Shown here in pieces: positions 44,901 through 57,442 of a stretch of 64,000 nucleotides of DNA. The translations under genes were made by a program, and so were the position numbers. Source of the stretch: Metellina segmentata. Taxonomy: Eukaryota > Arthropoda > Arachnida > Araneae > Tetragnathidae. The DNA lies in NCBI GenBank assembly GCA_947359465.1, contig OX375880.1, positions 25,496,714 through 25,560,713 of the forward strand, written 5' to 3'. The notes under the pieces are model-generated. The model worked only from the letters and a program-made list of their open reading frames with translations, had not been told where the DNA came from and searched no databases. The first letter of the stretch is position 1. Every line of letters starts with the position of its first letter.

Positions 44901-47900
44901 TAGAAATTAACGTGCTGCCGAGCGCGGTGGGTGGGAGCAATGGCATTTCAAAGCTCCCAATCCAATTTCTCTGGCGATGTAATTTCTAAGGGAATGAAAG
45001 GTATTTATTTGATTGAGAGATGTGGGGAGGGTGTTTTGTGTGAAGTATTCCCATAGAAATCAACGTGCTGCCGAGCGCGGTGGGTGGTAGCAATGTCATT
45101 TCAAAGCTCCCAATCCAATATCTCAGGCGATGTAATTTCTAAGGGAATGAAAGGTATTTATTTTATTGAGATGTGGGGAGTAGTTTTGTGTGAAATATTC
45201 ACATAGAAATCAACGTGCTGCCGAGCGCGGTGGGTGGGTGCAATGTCATTTCAAAGCTCCCAATCCAAGTTCTCAGGCGATGTAATTTCTAAGGGAATGA
45301 AAGGTATTTATTTGATTGAGATGTGGGGAGGGTGTTTTGTGTGAAGTATTCACATAGAAATCAACGTGCTGCCGAGCGCGGTAGGTGGGTGCAATGTCAT
45401 TTCAAAGCTCCCAATCCAAGTTCTCAGGCGATGTAATTTCTAAGGGAATGAAAGGTATTTATTTGATTGAGATGTGGGGAGGGTGTTTTGTGTGAAGTAT
45501 TCCCACAGAAATTAACGTGCTGCCGAGCGCGGTGGGTGGGAGCAATGTCATTTCAAAGCTCCCGATCCAAGTTCTCAGGCGATGTAATTTCTAAGGGAAT
45601 GAAAGGTATTTATTTGATTGAGATGTGGGGAGGGTGTTTTGTGTGATGTATTCCCATAGAAATTAACGTGCTGCCGAGCGCGGTGGGTGGGAGCAATGTC
45701 ATTTCAAAGCTCCCGATCCAAGTTCTCAGGCGATGTAATTTCTAAGGGAATGAAAGGTATTTATTTGATTGAGATGTGGGGAGGGTGTTTTGTGTGATGT
45801 ATTCCCATAGAAATTAACGTGCTGCGGAGCGCGGTGGGTGGGAGCAATTTCATTTCAAAGCTCCCAATCCAATTTCTCAGGCGATGTAATTTCTAAGGGA
45901 ATGAAAGTTATTTATTTGATTGAGATGTGGGGAGGGTGTTTTGTGTGAAGTATTCCCATACAAATTAACGTGCTGCCGAGCGCGGTGCGTGGGTGAAATG
46001 TCATTTCAAAGCTCCCAATCCAAGTTCTCAGGCGATGTAATTTCTAAGTTAATGAAAGGTATTTATTTGATTGAGATGTGGGGAGGGTGTTTTGTGTGAA
46101 GTATTCCCATAGAAATCAACGTGCTGCCGAGCTCGATGGGTGGGTGCAATGTCATTTCAAAGCTTCCAATCCAATTTCTCAGGCGATGAAATTTCTAAGG
46201 GTATGAAAGGTATTTATTTGATTGAGATGTGGGGAGGGTGTTTCGTGTGAAGTATCCCCATAGAAATCAACGTGCTGCCGAGCGCGGTGGGTGGGTGCAA
46301 TGTCATTTCAAAGCTCCCAATCCAAGTTCTCAGGCGATGTAATTTTTAAAGGAATGAAAGGTATTTATTTGATTGAGATGTGGGGAGGGTGTTTTGTGTG
46401 AATTATTCCCATAGAAATTAACGTGCTGCCGAGCGCGGTGGGTGGGTGCAATGTCATTTCAAAGCTCACAATCCAAGTTCTCAGGCGATGTAATTTCTAA
46501 GGGAATGAAAGGTATTTATTAGACTGAGATGTGGAGATTGTGTTTTGTGTGAAGTATTCCCATAGAAATTAACATGCTGCCGAGCGCGGTGGGTGGGAGC
46601 AATGTCATTTCAAAGCTCCCAATCCAATTTCTCAGGCGATGTAATTTCTAAGGGAATGAAAGGTATTTATTTGATTGAGATGTGGGGAGGGTGTTTTGTG
46701 TGAAGTATTCCCATAGAAATCAACGTGCTGCCGAGCGCGGTGGGTGGGTGCATTGTCATTTCAAAGCTCCCAATCCAATATCTCAGGCGATGTAATTTCT
46801 AAGGGAATGAAAGGTATTTATTTTATTGAGATGTGGGGAGGTAGTTTTGTGTGAAATATTCACATAGAAATCAACGTGCTGCCGAGCGCGGTGGGTGGGT
46901 GCAATGTCATTTCAAAGCTCCCAATCCAAGTTCTCAGGCGATGTAATTTCTAAGGGAATGAAAGGTATTTATTTGATTGAGATGTGGGGAGGGTGTTTTG
47001 TGTGAAGTATTCCAATAGAAATTAACGTGCTGCTGAGCGCGGTGGGTGGGAGCAATGTCATTTCAAAGCTCCCAATCCAAGTTCTCAGGCGATGTAATTT
47101 CTAAGGGAATAAAAGGTATTTATTTGATTGAGATGTGGGGAGGGTGTTTCGTGTGATGTATTCCCATAGAAATTAACGTGCTGCCGAGCGCGGTGGGTTG
47201 GTGCAATGTCATTTCAAAGCTCCCAATCCAAGTTCTATGGCGATGTAATTTCTAAGGGAATGAAAGGTATTTATTAGACTGAGATGTGGAGAGGGTGTTT
47301 TGTGTGAAGTATTCCCATAGAAATTAACGTGCTGCCGAGCGCGGTGGGTGGGAGCAATTTCATTTCAAAGCTCCCAATCCAATTTCTCAGGCGATGTAAT
47401 TTCTAAGGGAATGAAAGTTATTTATTTGATTGAGATGTGGGGAGGGTGTTTTGTGTGAAGTATTCCCATACAAATTAACGTGCTGCCGAGCGCGGTGCGT
47501 GGGTGCAATGTCATTTCAAAAGCTCCTAATCCAAGTTCTCAGGCGATGTAATTTCTAAGGGAATGAAAGGTATTTATTTGATTGAGATGTGGGGAGGGTG
47601 TTTTGTGTGAAGTATTCCCATAGAAATTAACGTGCTGCCGAGCGCGGTGGGTGGGTGCAATGTCATTTCAAAGCTCCCAATCCAAGTTCCCAAGCGATGT
47701 AATTTCTAAGGGAATGAAAGGTATTTATTTGATTGAGATGTGTGGAGGGTGTTTTGTGTGGAGTATTCCCATAGAAATTAACGTGCTGCCGAGCGCGGTG
47801 GGTGGGAGCAATGTCATTTCAAAGCTCCCAATCCAATTTCTCAGGCGATGTAATTTCTAAGGGAATGAAAGGTATTTATTTGATTGAGATGTGGGGAGGG

Positions 47901-50499
47901 TGTTTTGTGTGAAGTATTCCCATAGAAATCAACGTGCTGCCGAGCGCGGTGGGTGGGTGCAATGTCATTTCAAAGCTCCCAATCCAAGTTCTCAGGCGAT
48001 GTAATTTCTAAGGGAATGAAAGGTATTTATTTGACTGTGATGTGGAGAGGGTGTTTTGTGTGAAGTATTCCCATAGAAATTAACGTGCTGCCGAGCGCGG
48101 CGGGTGGGAGCAATGTCATTTCAAAGCTCCCAATCCAATTTCTCAGGCGATGTAATTTCTAAGGGAATGAAAGGTATTTATTTGATTGAGATGTGGGGAG
48201 GGCTTTTTGTGTGAAGTATTCCCATAGAAATTAACGTGCTGCCAAACGCGGTGGGTGGGTGCAATGTCATTTCAGAGCTCCCAATCCAAGTTCTCAGGCG
48301 ATGTAATTTCTAAGGGAATGAAAGGTATTTATTTGACTGAGATGTGGAGAGGGTGTTTTGTGTGAAGTATTCCCATAGAAATAAACGTGCTGCCGAGCGC
48401 GGTGGGTTGGTGCAATGTCATTTCAAAGCTCCCAATCCAAGTTCTCAGGCGATGTAATTTCTTAGGAAATGAAAGGTATTTATTAGACTGAGATGTGGAG
48501 AGGGTGTTTTGTGTGAAGTATTCCCATAGAAATTAACGTGCTGCCGAGAGCGGTGGGTGGGAGCAATTTCATTTCAAAGCTCACAATCCAATTTCTCAGG
48601 CGATGTAATTTCTAAGGGAATGAAAGGTATTTATTTGACTGAGATGTGGAGAGGGTGTTATGTGTGAAGTATTCCTATAGAAATTAACGTGCTGCCGAGC
48701 GCGGTGGGTGGGAGCAATGTCATTTCAAAGCTCCTAATACAAGTTCTCAGGCGATGTAATTTCTAAGGGAATGAAAGGTATTTATTTGATTGAGATGTGG
48801 GGAGGGTGTTTTGTGTGAAGAATTCCCATAGAAATTAACGTGCTGCCGAGCGCGGTGGGTGGGTGCAATGTTATTTCAAAGCTCCCAATCCAAGTTCTCA
48901 GGCGATGTAATTTCTAAGGGAATGAAAGGTATTTATTTGATTGAGATGTGGGGAGGGTGTTTTGTGTGGAGTATTCCCATAGAAATTAACGTGCTGCCGA
49001 GCGCGTTGGGTGGGTGCAATGTCATTTCAAAGCTCCCAATCCAATTTCTCAGGCGATGTAATTTCTAAGGGAATGAAAGGTATTTATTTGACTGAGATGT
49101 GGAGAGGGTGTTTTGTGTGAAGTATTCCCATAGAAATTAACGTGCTGCCGAGCGCGGTGGGTGGGTGCAATGTCATTTCAAAGCTCCCAATCCAATTTCT
49201 CAGGCGATGTAATTTCTAAGGGAATGAAAGGTATTTATTTGACTGAGATGTGGAGAGGGTGTTTTGTGTGAAGTATTCCCATAGAAATTAACGTGCTGCC
49301 GAGCGCGGTGGGTGGGTGCAATGTCATTTCAAAGTTCCCAATCCAAGTTCTCAGGCGATGTAATTTCTAAGGGAATGAAAGGTATTTATTAGACTGAGAT
49401 GTGGAGAGGGTGTTTTGTGTGAAGTATTCCCATAGAAATTAACGTGCTGCCGAGCGCGGTGGGTGGGAACAATGTCATTTCAAAGCTCCCACTCCAATTT
49501 CTCAGGCGATGTAATTTCTAAGGGAATGAAAGGTATTTATTTGATTGAGATGTGGGGGAGGGTGTTTTGTGTGAAGTATTCCCATAGAAATCAACGTGCT
49601 GCCGAGCGCGGTGGGTGGGTGCAATGTCATTTCAAAGCTTCCAATCAAATTTCTCAGGCGATGTAATTTCTAAGAGAATGAAAGGTATTTATTTGATTGA
49701 GATGTGGGGAGGGTGTTTTGTGTGAAGTATTCCCATAGAAATCAACGTGCTGCCGAGCGCGGTGGGTGGGTGCAATGTCATTTCAAAGCTCCCAATCCAA
49801 GTTCTCAGGCGATGTAATTTCTAAGGGAATGAAAGGTATTTATTTGACTGAGATGTGGAGAGGGTGTTTTGTGTGAAGTATTCCCATTGAAATTAACGTG
49901 CTGCCGAGCGCGGTGGGTGGGAGCAATGTCATTTCAAAACTCCCAATCCAATTTCTCAGGCGATGTAATTTCTAAGGGAATGAAAGGTATTTATTTGACT
50001 GAGATGTGGAGAGGGTGTTTTGTGTGTATTCCCATTGAAATTAACGTGCTGCCGAGCGCGGTGGGTGGGTGCAATGTCATTTTAAAGCTCCCAATCCAAG
50101 TTCTCAGGCGATGTAATTTCTAAGGGAATGAAATGTATTTATTAGACTGAGATGTGGAGAGGTTGTTTTGTGTGAAGTATTCCCTTAGAAATTAACGTGC
50201 TGCCGAGCGCGGTGGGTGGGAGCAATGTCATTTCAAAGCTCCCAATCGAATTTCTCAGGCGATGTAATTTCTAAGGGAATGAAAGTTATTTATTTGATTG
50301 AGATGTGGGGAGGGTGTTTTGTGTGAAGTATTCCCATACAAATTAACGTGCTGCCGAGCGCAGTGCGTGGGTGCAATGTAATTTCAAAGCTCCCAATCCA
50401 AGTTCTCAGGCGATGTAATTTCTAAGGGAATGAAAGGTATTTATTTGATTGAGATGTGGGGAGGGTGTTTTGTGTGAAGTATTCCCATAGAAATTAACG

Positions 50500-52830
50500 T
50501 GCTGCCGAGCGCGGTGGGTTGGTGCAATGTCATTTCAAAGCTCCCAATCCAAGTTCTATGGCGATGTAATTTCTAAGGGAATGAAAGGTATTTATTAGAC
50601 TGAGATGTGGAGAGGGTGTTTTGTGTGAAGTATTCCCATAGAAATTAACGTGCTGCCGAGCGCGGTGGGTTGGTGCAATGTAATTTCAAAGCTCCCAATC
50701 CAAGTTCTCAGGCGATGTAATTTCTAAGGGAATGAAAGGTATTTATTTGATTGAGATGTGGGGAGGGTGTTTTGTGTGAAGTATTCCCATAGAAATTAAC
50801 GTGCTGCCGAGCGCGGTGGGTTGGTGCAATGTCATTTCAAAGCTCCCAATCCAAGTTCTATGGCGATGTAATTTCTAAGGGAAAGAAAGGTATTTATTAG
50901 ACTGAGATGTGGAGAGGGTGTTTTGTGTGAAGTATTCCCATAGAAATTAACGTGCTGCCGAGCGCGGTGGGTTGGTGCAATGTAATTTCAAAGCTCCCAA
51001 TCCAAGTTCTCAGGCGATGTAATTTCTAAGGGAATGAAAGGTATTTATTTGATTGAGATGTGGGGAGGGTGTTTTGAGTGAAGTGGTCCCATAGAAATTA
51101 ACGTGCTGCCGATCGCGGTGGGTGGGTGCAATGTAATTTCAAAGCTCCCAATCCAAGTTCTCAGGCGATGTAATTTCTAAGGGAATGAAAGGTATTTATT
51201 TGATTGAGATGTGGGGAGGGTGTTTTGTGTGAAGTATTCCCATAGAAATTAACGTGCTGCCGAGCGCGGTGGGTTGGTGCAATGTCATTTCAAAGCTCCC
51301 AATCCAAGTTCTCAGGCGATGTAATTTCTAAGGGAATGAAAGGTATTTATTAGACTGAGATATGGAGAGGGTGTTTTGTGTGATGTATTCCCATAGAAAT
51401 TAACGTGCTGCCGAGCGCGGTGGGTTGGTGCAATGTCATTTCAAAGCTCCCAATCCAAGTTCTATGGCGATGTAATTTCTAAGGGAATGAAAGGTATTTA
51501 TTAGACTGAGATGTGGGGAGGGTGTTTTGTGTGAAGTATTCCCATAGAAATCAACGTGCTGCCGAGCGCGGTGGGTGGGTGCAATGTCATTTCAAAGCTC
51601 CCAATCCAATATCTCACTCGATGTAATTTCTAAGGGAATGAAAGGTATTTATTTGATTGAGATGTGGGGAGGGTGTTTTGTGTGAAGTATTCCCATAGAA
51701 ATTAACGTGCTGCCGAGCGCGGTGGGTTGGTGCAATGTCATTTCAAAGCTCCCAATCCAAGTTCTATGGCGATGTAATTTCTAAGGGAATGAAAGGTATT
51801 TATTAGACTGAGATGTGGAGAGGGTGTTTTGTGTGAAGTATTCCCATAGAAATTAACGTGCTGCCGAGCGCGGTGGGTTGGTGCAATGTAATTTCAAAGC
51901 TCCCAATCCAAGTTCTCAGGCGATGTAATTTCTAAGGAAATGAAAGGTATTTATTTGATTGAGATGTGGGGAGGGTGTTTTGTGTGAAGTATTCCCATAG
52001 AAATTAACGTGCTGCCGAGCGCGGTGGGTTGGTGCAATGTCATTTCAAAGCTCCCAATCCAAGTTCTATGGCGATGTAATTTCTAAGGGAATGAAAGGTA
52101 TTTATTAGACTGAGATGTGGAGAGGGTGTTTTGTGTGAAGTATTCCCATAGAAATTAACGTGCTGCCGAGCGCGGTGGGTTGGTGCAATGTAATTTCAAA
52201 GCTCCCAATCCAAGTTCTCAGGCGATGTAATTTCTAAGGGAATGAAAGGTATTTATTTGATTGAGATGTGGGGAGGGTGTTTTGAGTGAAGTGGTCCCAT
52301 AGAAATTAACGTGCTGCCGATCGCGGTGGGTGGGTGCAATGTAATTTCAAAGCTCCCAATCCAAGTTCTCAGGCGATGTAATTTCTAAGGGAATGAAAGG
52401 TATTTATTTGATTGAGATGTGGGGAGGGTGTTTTGTGTGAAGTATTCCCATAGAAATTAACGTGCTGCCGAGCGCGGTGGGTTGGTGCAATGTCATTTCA
52501 AAGCTCCCAATCCAAGTTCTCAGGCGATGTAATTTCTAAGGGAATGAAAGGTATTTATTAGACTGAGATATGGAGAGGGTGTTTTGTGTGATGTATTCCC
52601 ATAGAAATTAACGTGCTGCCGAGCGCGGTGGGTTGGTGCAATGTCATTTCAAAGCTCCCAATCCAAGTTCTATGGCGATGTAATTTCTAAGGGAATGAAA
52701 GGTATTTATTAGACTGAGATGTGGGGAGGGTGTTTTGTGTGAAGTATTCCCATAGAAATCAACGTGCTGCCGAGCGCGGTGGGTGGGTGCAATGTCATTT
52801 CAAAGCTCCCAATCCAATATCTCACTCGAT
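50500..52830 (+). repeat. 8-monomer higher-order repeat, 1208 bp, two copies
   Basis: GTTTTGAGTGAAGTGGTCCC at 51071 and 52279, GACTGAGATATGG near 51356 and 52564, and CCAATATCTCACTCG near 51607 and 52815 all repeat at 1208 bp, exactly eight monomers. Confidence 0.8.
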
Positions 52831-55800
52831 GTAATTTCTAAGGGAATGAAAGGTATTTATTTGATTGAGATGTGGGGAGGGTGTTTTGTGTGAAGTATTC
52901 CCATAGAAATTAACGTGCTGCCGAGCGCGGTGGGTGGGAGCAATGTCATTTCAAAGCTCCCGATCCAAGTTCTCAGGCGATGTAATTTCTAAGGGAATGA
53001 AAGGTATTTATTTGATTGAGATGTGGGGAGGGTGTTTTGTGTGAAGTATTCCCATAGAAATTAACTTGCTGCCGAGCGCGGTGGGTGGAAGCAATGTCAT
53101 TTCAAAGCTACCAATCCAATTTCTCACTCGATGTAATTTCTAAGGGAATGAAAGGTATTTATTTGATTGAGATGTGGGGAGGGTGTTTTGTGTGAAGTAT
53201 TCCCATAGAAATTAACGTGCTGCCGAGCGCGGTGGGTGGGAGCAATGTCATTTCAAAGCTCCCGATCCAAGTTCTCAGGCGATGTAATTTCTAAGGGAAT
53301 GAAAGGTATTTATTTGATATAGATGTGGGGAGGGTGTTTTGTGTGATGTATTCCCGTAGAAATTAACGTGCTGCCGAGCGCGGTGGGTTGGTGCAATGTC
53401 ATTTCAAAGCTCCCAATCCAAGTTCTCAGGCGATGTAATTTCTAAGGGAATGAAAGGTATTTATTTGATTGAGATGTGGGGAGGGTGTTTTGTGTGAAGT
53501 ATTCCCATAGAAATCAACGTGCTGCCGAGCTCGGTGGGTGGGTGCAATGTCATTTCAAAGCTTCCAATCCAATTTCTCAGGCGATGTAATTTCTAAGGGA
53601 ATGAAAGGTATTTATTTGATTGAGATGTGGGGAGGGTGTTTCGTGTGAAGTATCCTTATAGAAATCAACGTGCTGCCGAGCGCGGTGGGTGGGTGCAATG
53701 TCATTTCAAAGCTCCCAATCCAAGTTCTCAGGCGATGTAATTTTTAAAGGAATGAAAGGTATTTATTTGATTGAGATGTGGGGAGGGTGTTTTGTGTGAA
53801 TTATTCCCATAGAAATTAACGTGCTGCCGAGCGCGGTGGGTGGGTGCAATGTCATTTCAAACTCACAATCCAAGTTCTCAGGCGATGTAATTTCTAAGGG
53901 AATGAAAGGTATTTATTTGATTGAGATGTGGGGAGGGTGTTTTGTGGGATGTATTCCCATAGAAATTAACGTGCTGCCGAGCGCGGTGGGTTGGTGCAAT
54001 GGCATTTCAAAGCTCCCAATCCAATTTCTCTGGCGATGTAATTTCTAAGGGAATGAAAGGTATTTATTTGACTAAGATGTGGAGAGGGTGTTTTGTGTGA
54101 AGTATTCCCATAGAAATCAACGTGCTGCCGAGCGCGGTGGGTGGGTGCAATGTCATTTCAAAGCTTCCAATCCAATTTCTCAGGCGATGTAATTTCTAAG
54201 GGTATGAAAGGTATTTATTTGATTGAGATGTGGGGAGGGTGTTTCGTGTGAATTATTCCCATAGAAATTAACGTGCTGCCGAGCGCGGTGGGTGGGTGCA
54301 ATGTCATTTCAAAGCTCACAATCCAAGTTCTCAGGCGATGTAATTTCTAAGGGAATGAAAGGTATTTATTAGACTGAGAGTTGGAGAGGGTGTTTTGTGT
54401 GAAGTATTCCCATAGAAATTAACGTGCTGCCGAGCGCGGTGGGTGGGAGCAATGGCATTTCAAAGCTCACAATCCAATTTCTCTGGCGATGTAATTTCTA
54501 AGGGAATGAAAGGTATTTATTTGATTGAGATGTGGGGAGGGTGTTTTGTGTGAAGTATTCCCATAGAAATCAACGTGCTGCCGAGCGCGGTGGGTGGGTG
54601 CAATGTCATTTCAAAGCTCCCAATCCAATATCTCACTCGATGTAATTTCTAAGGGAATGAAAGGTATTTATTTGATTGAGATGTGGGGAGGGTGTTTTGT
54701 GTGAAGTATTCCCATAGAAATTAACGTGCTGCCGAGCGCGGTGGGTGGGAGCAATGTCATTTCAAAGCTCCCGATCCAAGTTCTCAGGCGATGTAATTTC
54801 TAAGGGAATGAAAGGTATTTATTTGATTGAGATGTGGGGAGGGTGTTTTGTGTGATGTATTCCCATAGAAATTAACGTGCTGCCGAGCGCGGTGGGTGGG
54901 AGCAATGTCATTTCAAAGCTCCCGATCCAAGTTCTCAGGCGATGTAATTTCTAAGGGAATGAAAGGTATTTATTTGATTGAGATGTGGGGAGGGTGTTTT
55001 GTGTGATGTATTCCCATAGAAATTAACGTGCTGCGGAGCGCGGTGGGTGGGAGCAATTTCATTTCAAAGCTCCCAATCCAATTTCTCAGGCGATGTAATT
55101 TCTAAGGGAATGAAAGTTATTTATTTGATTGAGATGTGGGGAGGGTGTTTTGTGTGAAGTATTCCCATACAAATTAACGTGCTGCCGAGCGCGGTGCGTG
55201 GGTGAAATGTCATTTCAAAGCTCCCAATCCAAGTTCTCAGGCGATGTAATTTCTAAGTTAATGAAAGGTATTTATTTGATTGAGATGTGGGGAGGGTGTT
55301 TTGTGTGAAGTATTCCCATAGAAATCAACGTGCTGCCGAGCTCGATGGGTGGGTGCAATGTCATTTCAAAGCTTCCAATCCAATTTCTCAGGCGATGAAA
55401 TTTCTAAGGGTATGAAAGGTATTTATTTGATTGAGATGTGGGGAGGGTGTTTCGTGTGAAGTATCCTTATAGAAATCAACGTGCTGCCGAGCGCGGTGGG
55501 TGGGTGCAATGTCATTTCAAAGCTCCCAATCCAAGTTCTCAGGCGATGTAATTTTTAAAGGAATGAAAGGTATTTATTTGATTGAGATGTGGGGAGGGTG
55601 TTTTGTGTGAATTATTCCCATAGAAATTAACGTGCTGCCGAGCGCGGTGGGTGGGTGCAATGTCATTTCAAACTCACAATCCAAGTTCTCAGGCGATGTA
55701 ATTTCTAAGGGAATGAAAGGTATTTATTTGATTGAGATGTGGGGAGGGTGTTTTGTGGGATGTATTCCCATAGAAATTAACGTGCTGCCGAGCGCGGTGG

Positions 55801-57440
55801 GTTGGTGCAATGGCATTTCAAAGCTCCCAATCCAATTTCTCTGGCGATGTAATTTCTAAGGGAATGAAAGGTATTTATTTGACTAAGATGTGGAGAGGGT
55901 GTTTTGTGTGAAGTATTCCCATAGAAATCAACGTGCTGCCGAGCGCGGTGGGTGGGTGCAATGTCATTTCAAAGCTTCCAATCCAATTTCTCAGGCGATG
56001 TAATTTCTAAGGGTATGAAAGGTATTTATTTGATTGAGATGTGGGGAGGGTGTTTCGTGTGAATTATTCCCATAGAAATTAACGTGCTGCCGAGCGCGGT
56101 GGGTGGGTGCAATGTCATTTCAAAGCTCACAATCCAAGTTCTCAGGCGATGTAATTTCTAAGGGAATGAAAGGTATTTATTAGACTGAGAGTTGGAGAGG
56201 GTGTTTTGTGTGAAGTATTCCCATAGAAATTAACGTGCTGCCGAGCGCGGTGGGTGGGAGCAATGGCATTTCAAAGCTCACAATCCAATTTCTCTGGCGA
56301 TGTAATTTCTAAGGGAATGAAAGGTATTTATTTGATTGAGATGTGGGGAGGGTGTTTTGTGTGAAGTATTCCCATAGAAATCAACGTGCTGCCGAGCGCG
56401 GTGGGTGGGTGCAATGTCATTTCAAAGCTCCCAATCCAATATCTCACTCGATGTAATTTCTAAGGGAATGAAAGGTATTTATTTGATTGAGATGTGGGGA
56501 GGGTGTTTTGTGTGAAGTATTCCCATAGAAATTAACGTGCTGCCGAGCGCGGTGGGTGGGAGCAATGTCATTTCAAAGCTCCCGATCCAAGTTCTCAGGC
56601 GATGTAATTTCTAAGGGAATGAAAGGTATTTATTTGATTGAGATGTGGGGAGGGTGTTTTGTGTGATGTATTCCCATAGAAATTAACGTGCTGCCGAGCG
56701 CGGTGGGTGGGAGCAATGTCATTTCAAAGCTCCCGATCCAAGTTCTCAGGCGATGTAATTTCTAAGGGAATGAAAGGTATTTATTTGATTGAGATGTGGG
56801 GAGGGTGTTTTGTGTGATGTATTCCCATAGAAATTAACGTGCTGCGGAGCGCGGTGGGTGGGAGCAATTTCATTTCAAAGCTCCCAATCCAATTTCTCAG
56901 GCGATGTAATTTCTAAGGGAATGAAAGTTATTTATTTGATTGAGATGTGGGGAGGGTGTTTTGTGTGAAGTATTCCCATACAAATTAACGTGCTGCCGAG
57001 CGCGGTGCGTGGGTGAAATGTCATTTCAAAGCTCCCAATCCAAGTTCTCAGGCGATGTAATTTCTAAGTTAATGAAAGGTATTTATTTGATTGAGATGTG
57101 GGGAGGGTGTTTTGTGTGAAGTATTCCCATAGAAATCAACGTGCTGCCGAGCTCGATGGGTGGGTGCAATGTCATTTCAAAGCTTCCAATCCAATTTCTC
57201 AGGCGATGAAATTTCTAAGGGTATGAAAGGTATTTATTTGATTGAGATGTGGGGAGGGTGTTTCGTGTGAAGTATCCCCATAGAAATCAACGTGCTGCCG
57301 AGCGCGGTGGGTGGGTGCAATGTCATTTCAAAGCTCCCAATCCAAGTTCTCAGGCGATGTAATTTTTAAAGGAATGAAAGGTATTTATTTGATTGAGATG
57401 TGGGGAGGGTGTTTTGTGTGAATTATTCCCATAGAAATTA
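52731..57440 (+). repeat. Second cluster of the 1811-bp repeat, a copy of 41.7-44.9 kb
   Basis: From about 52731 the sequence follows that starting at about 41710 with an offset of 11021 bp; for example TAACTTGCTG is at 42042 and 53063. The 1811-bp unit with the TTTCAAACTCAC deletion then appears at 53821, 55632 and 57443. The entry point near 52.73 kb is a hybrid monomer (TATTAGACTGAGATGTGGGGAGG), which combines the two usual monomer types and may mark a recombination junction. Confidence 0.75.
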
Positions 57441-57442
57441 AC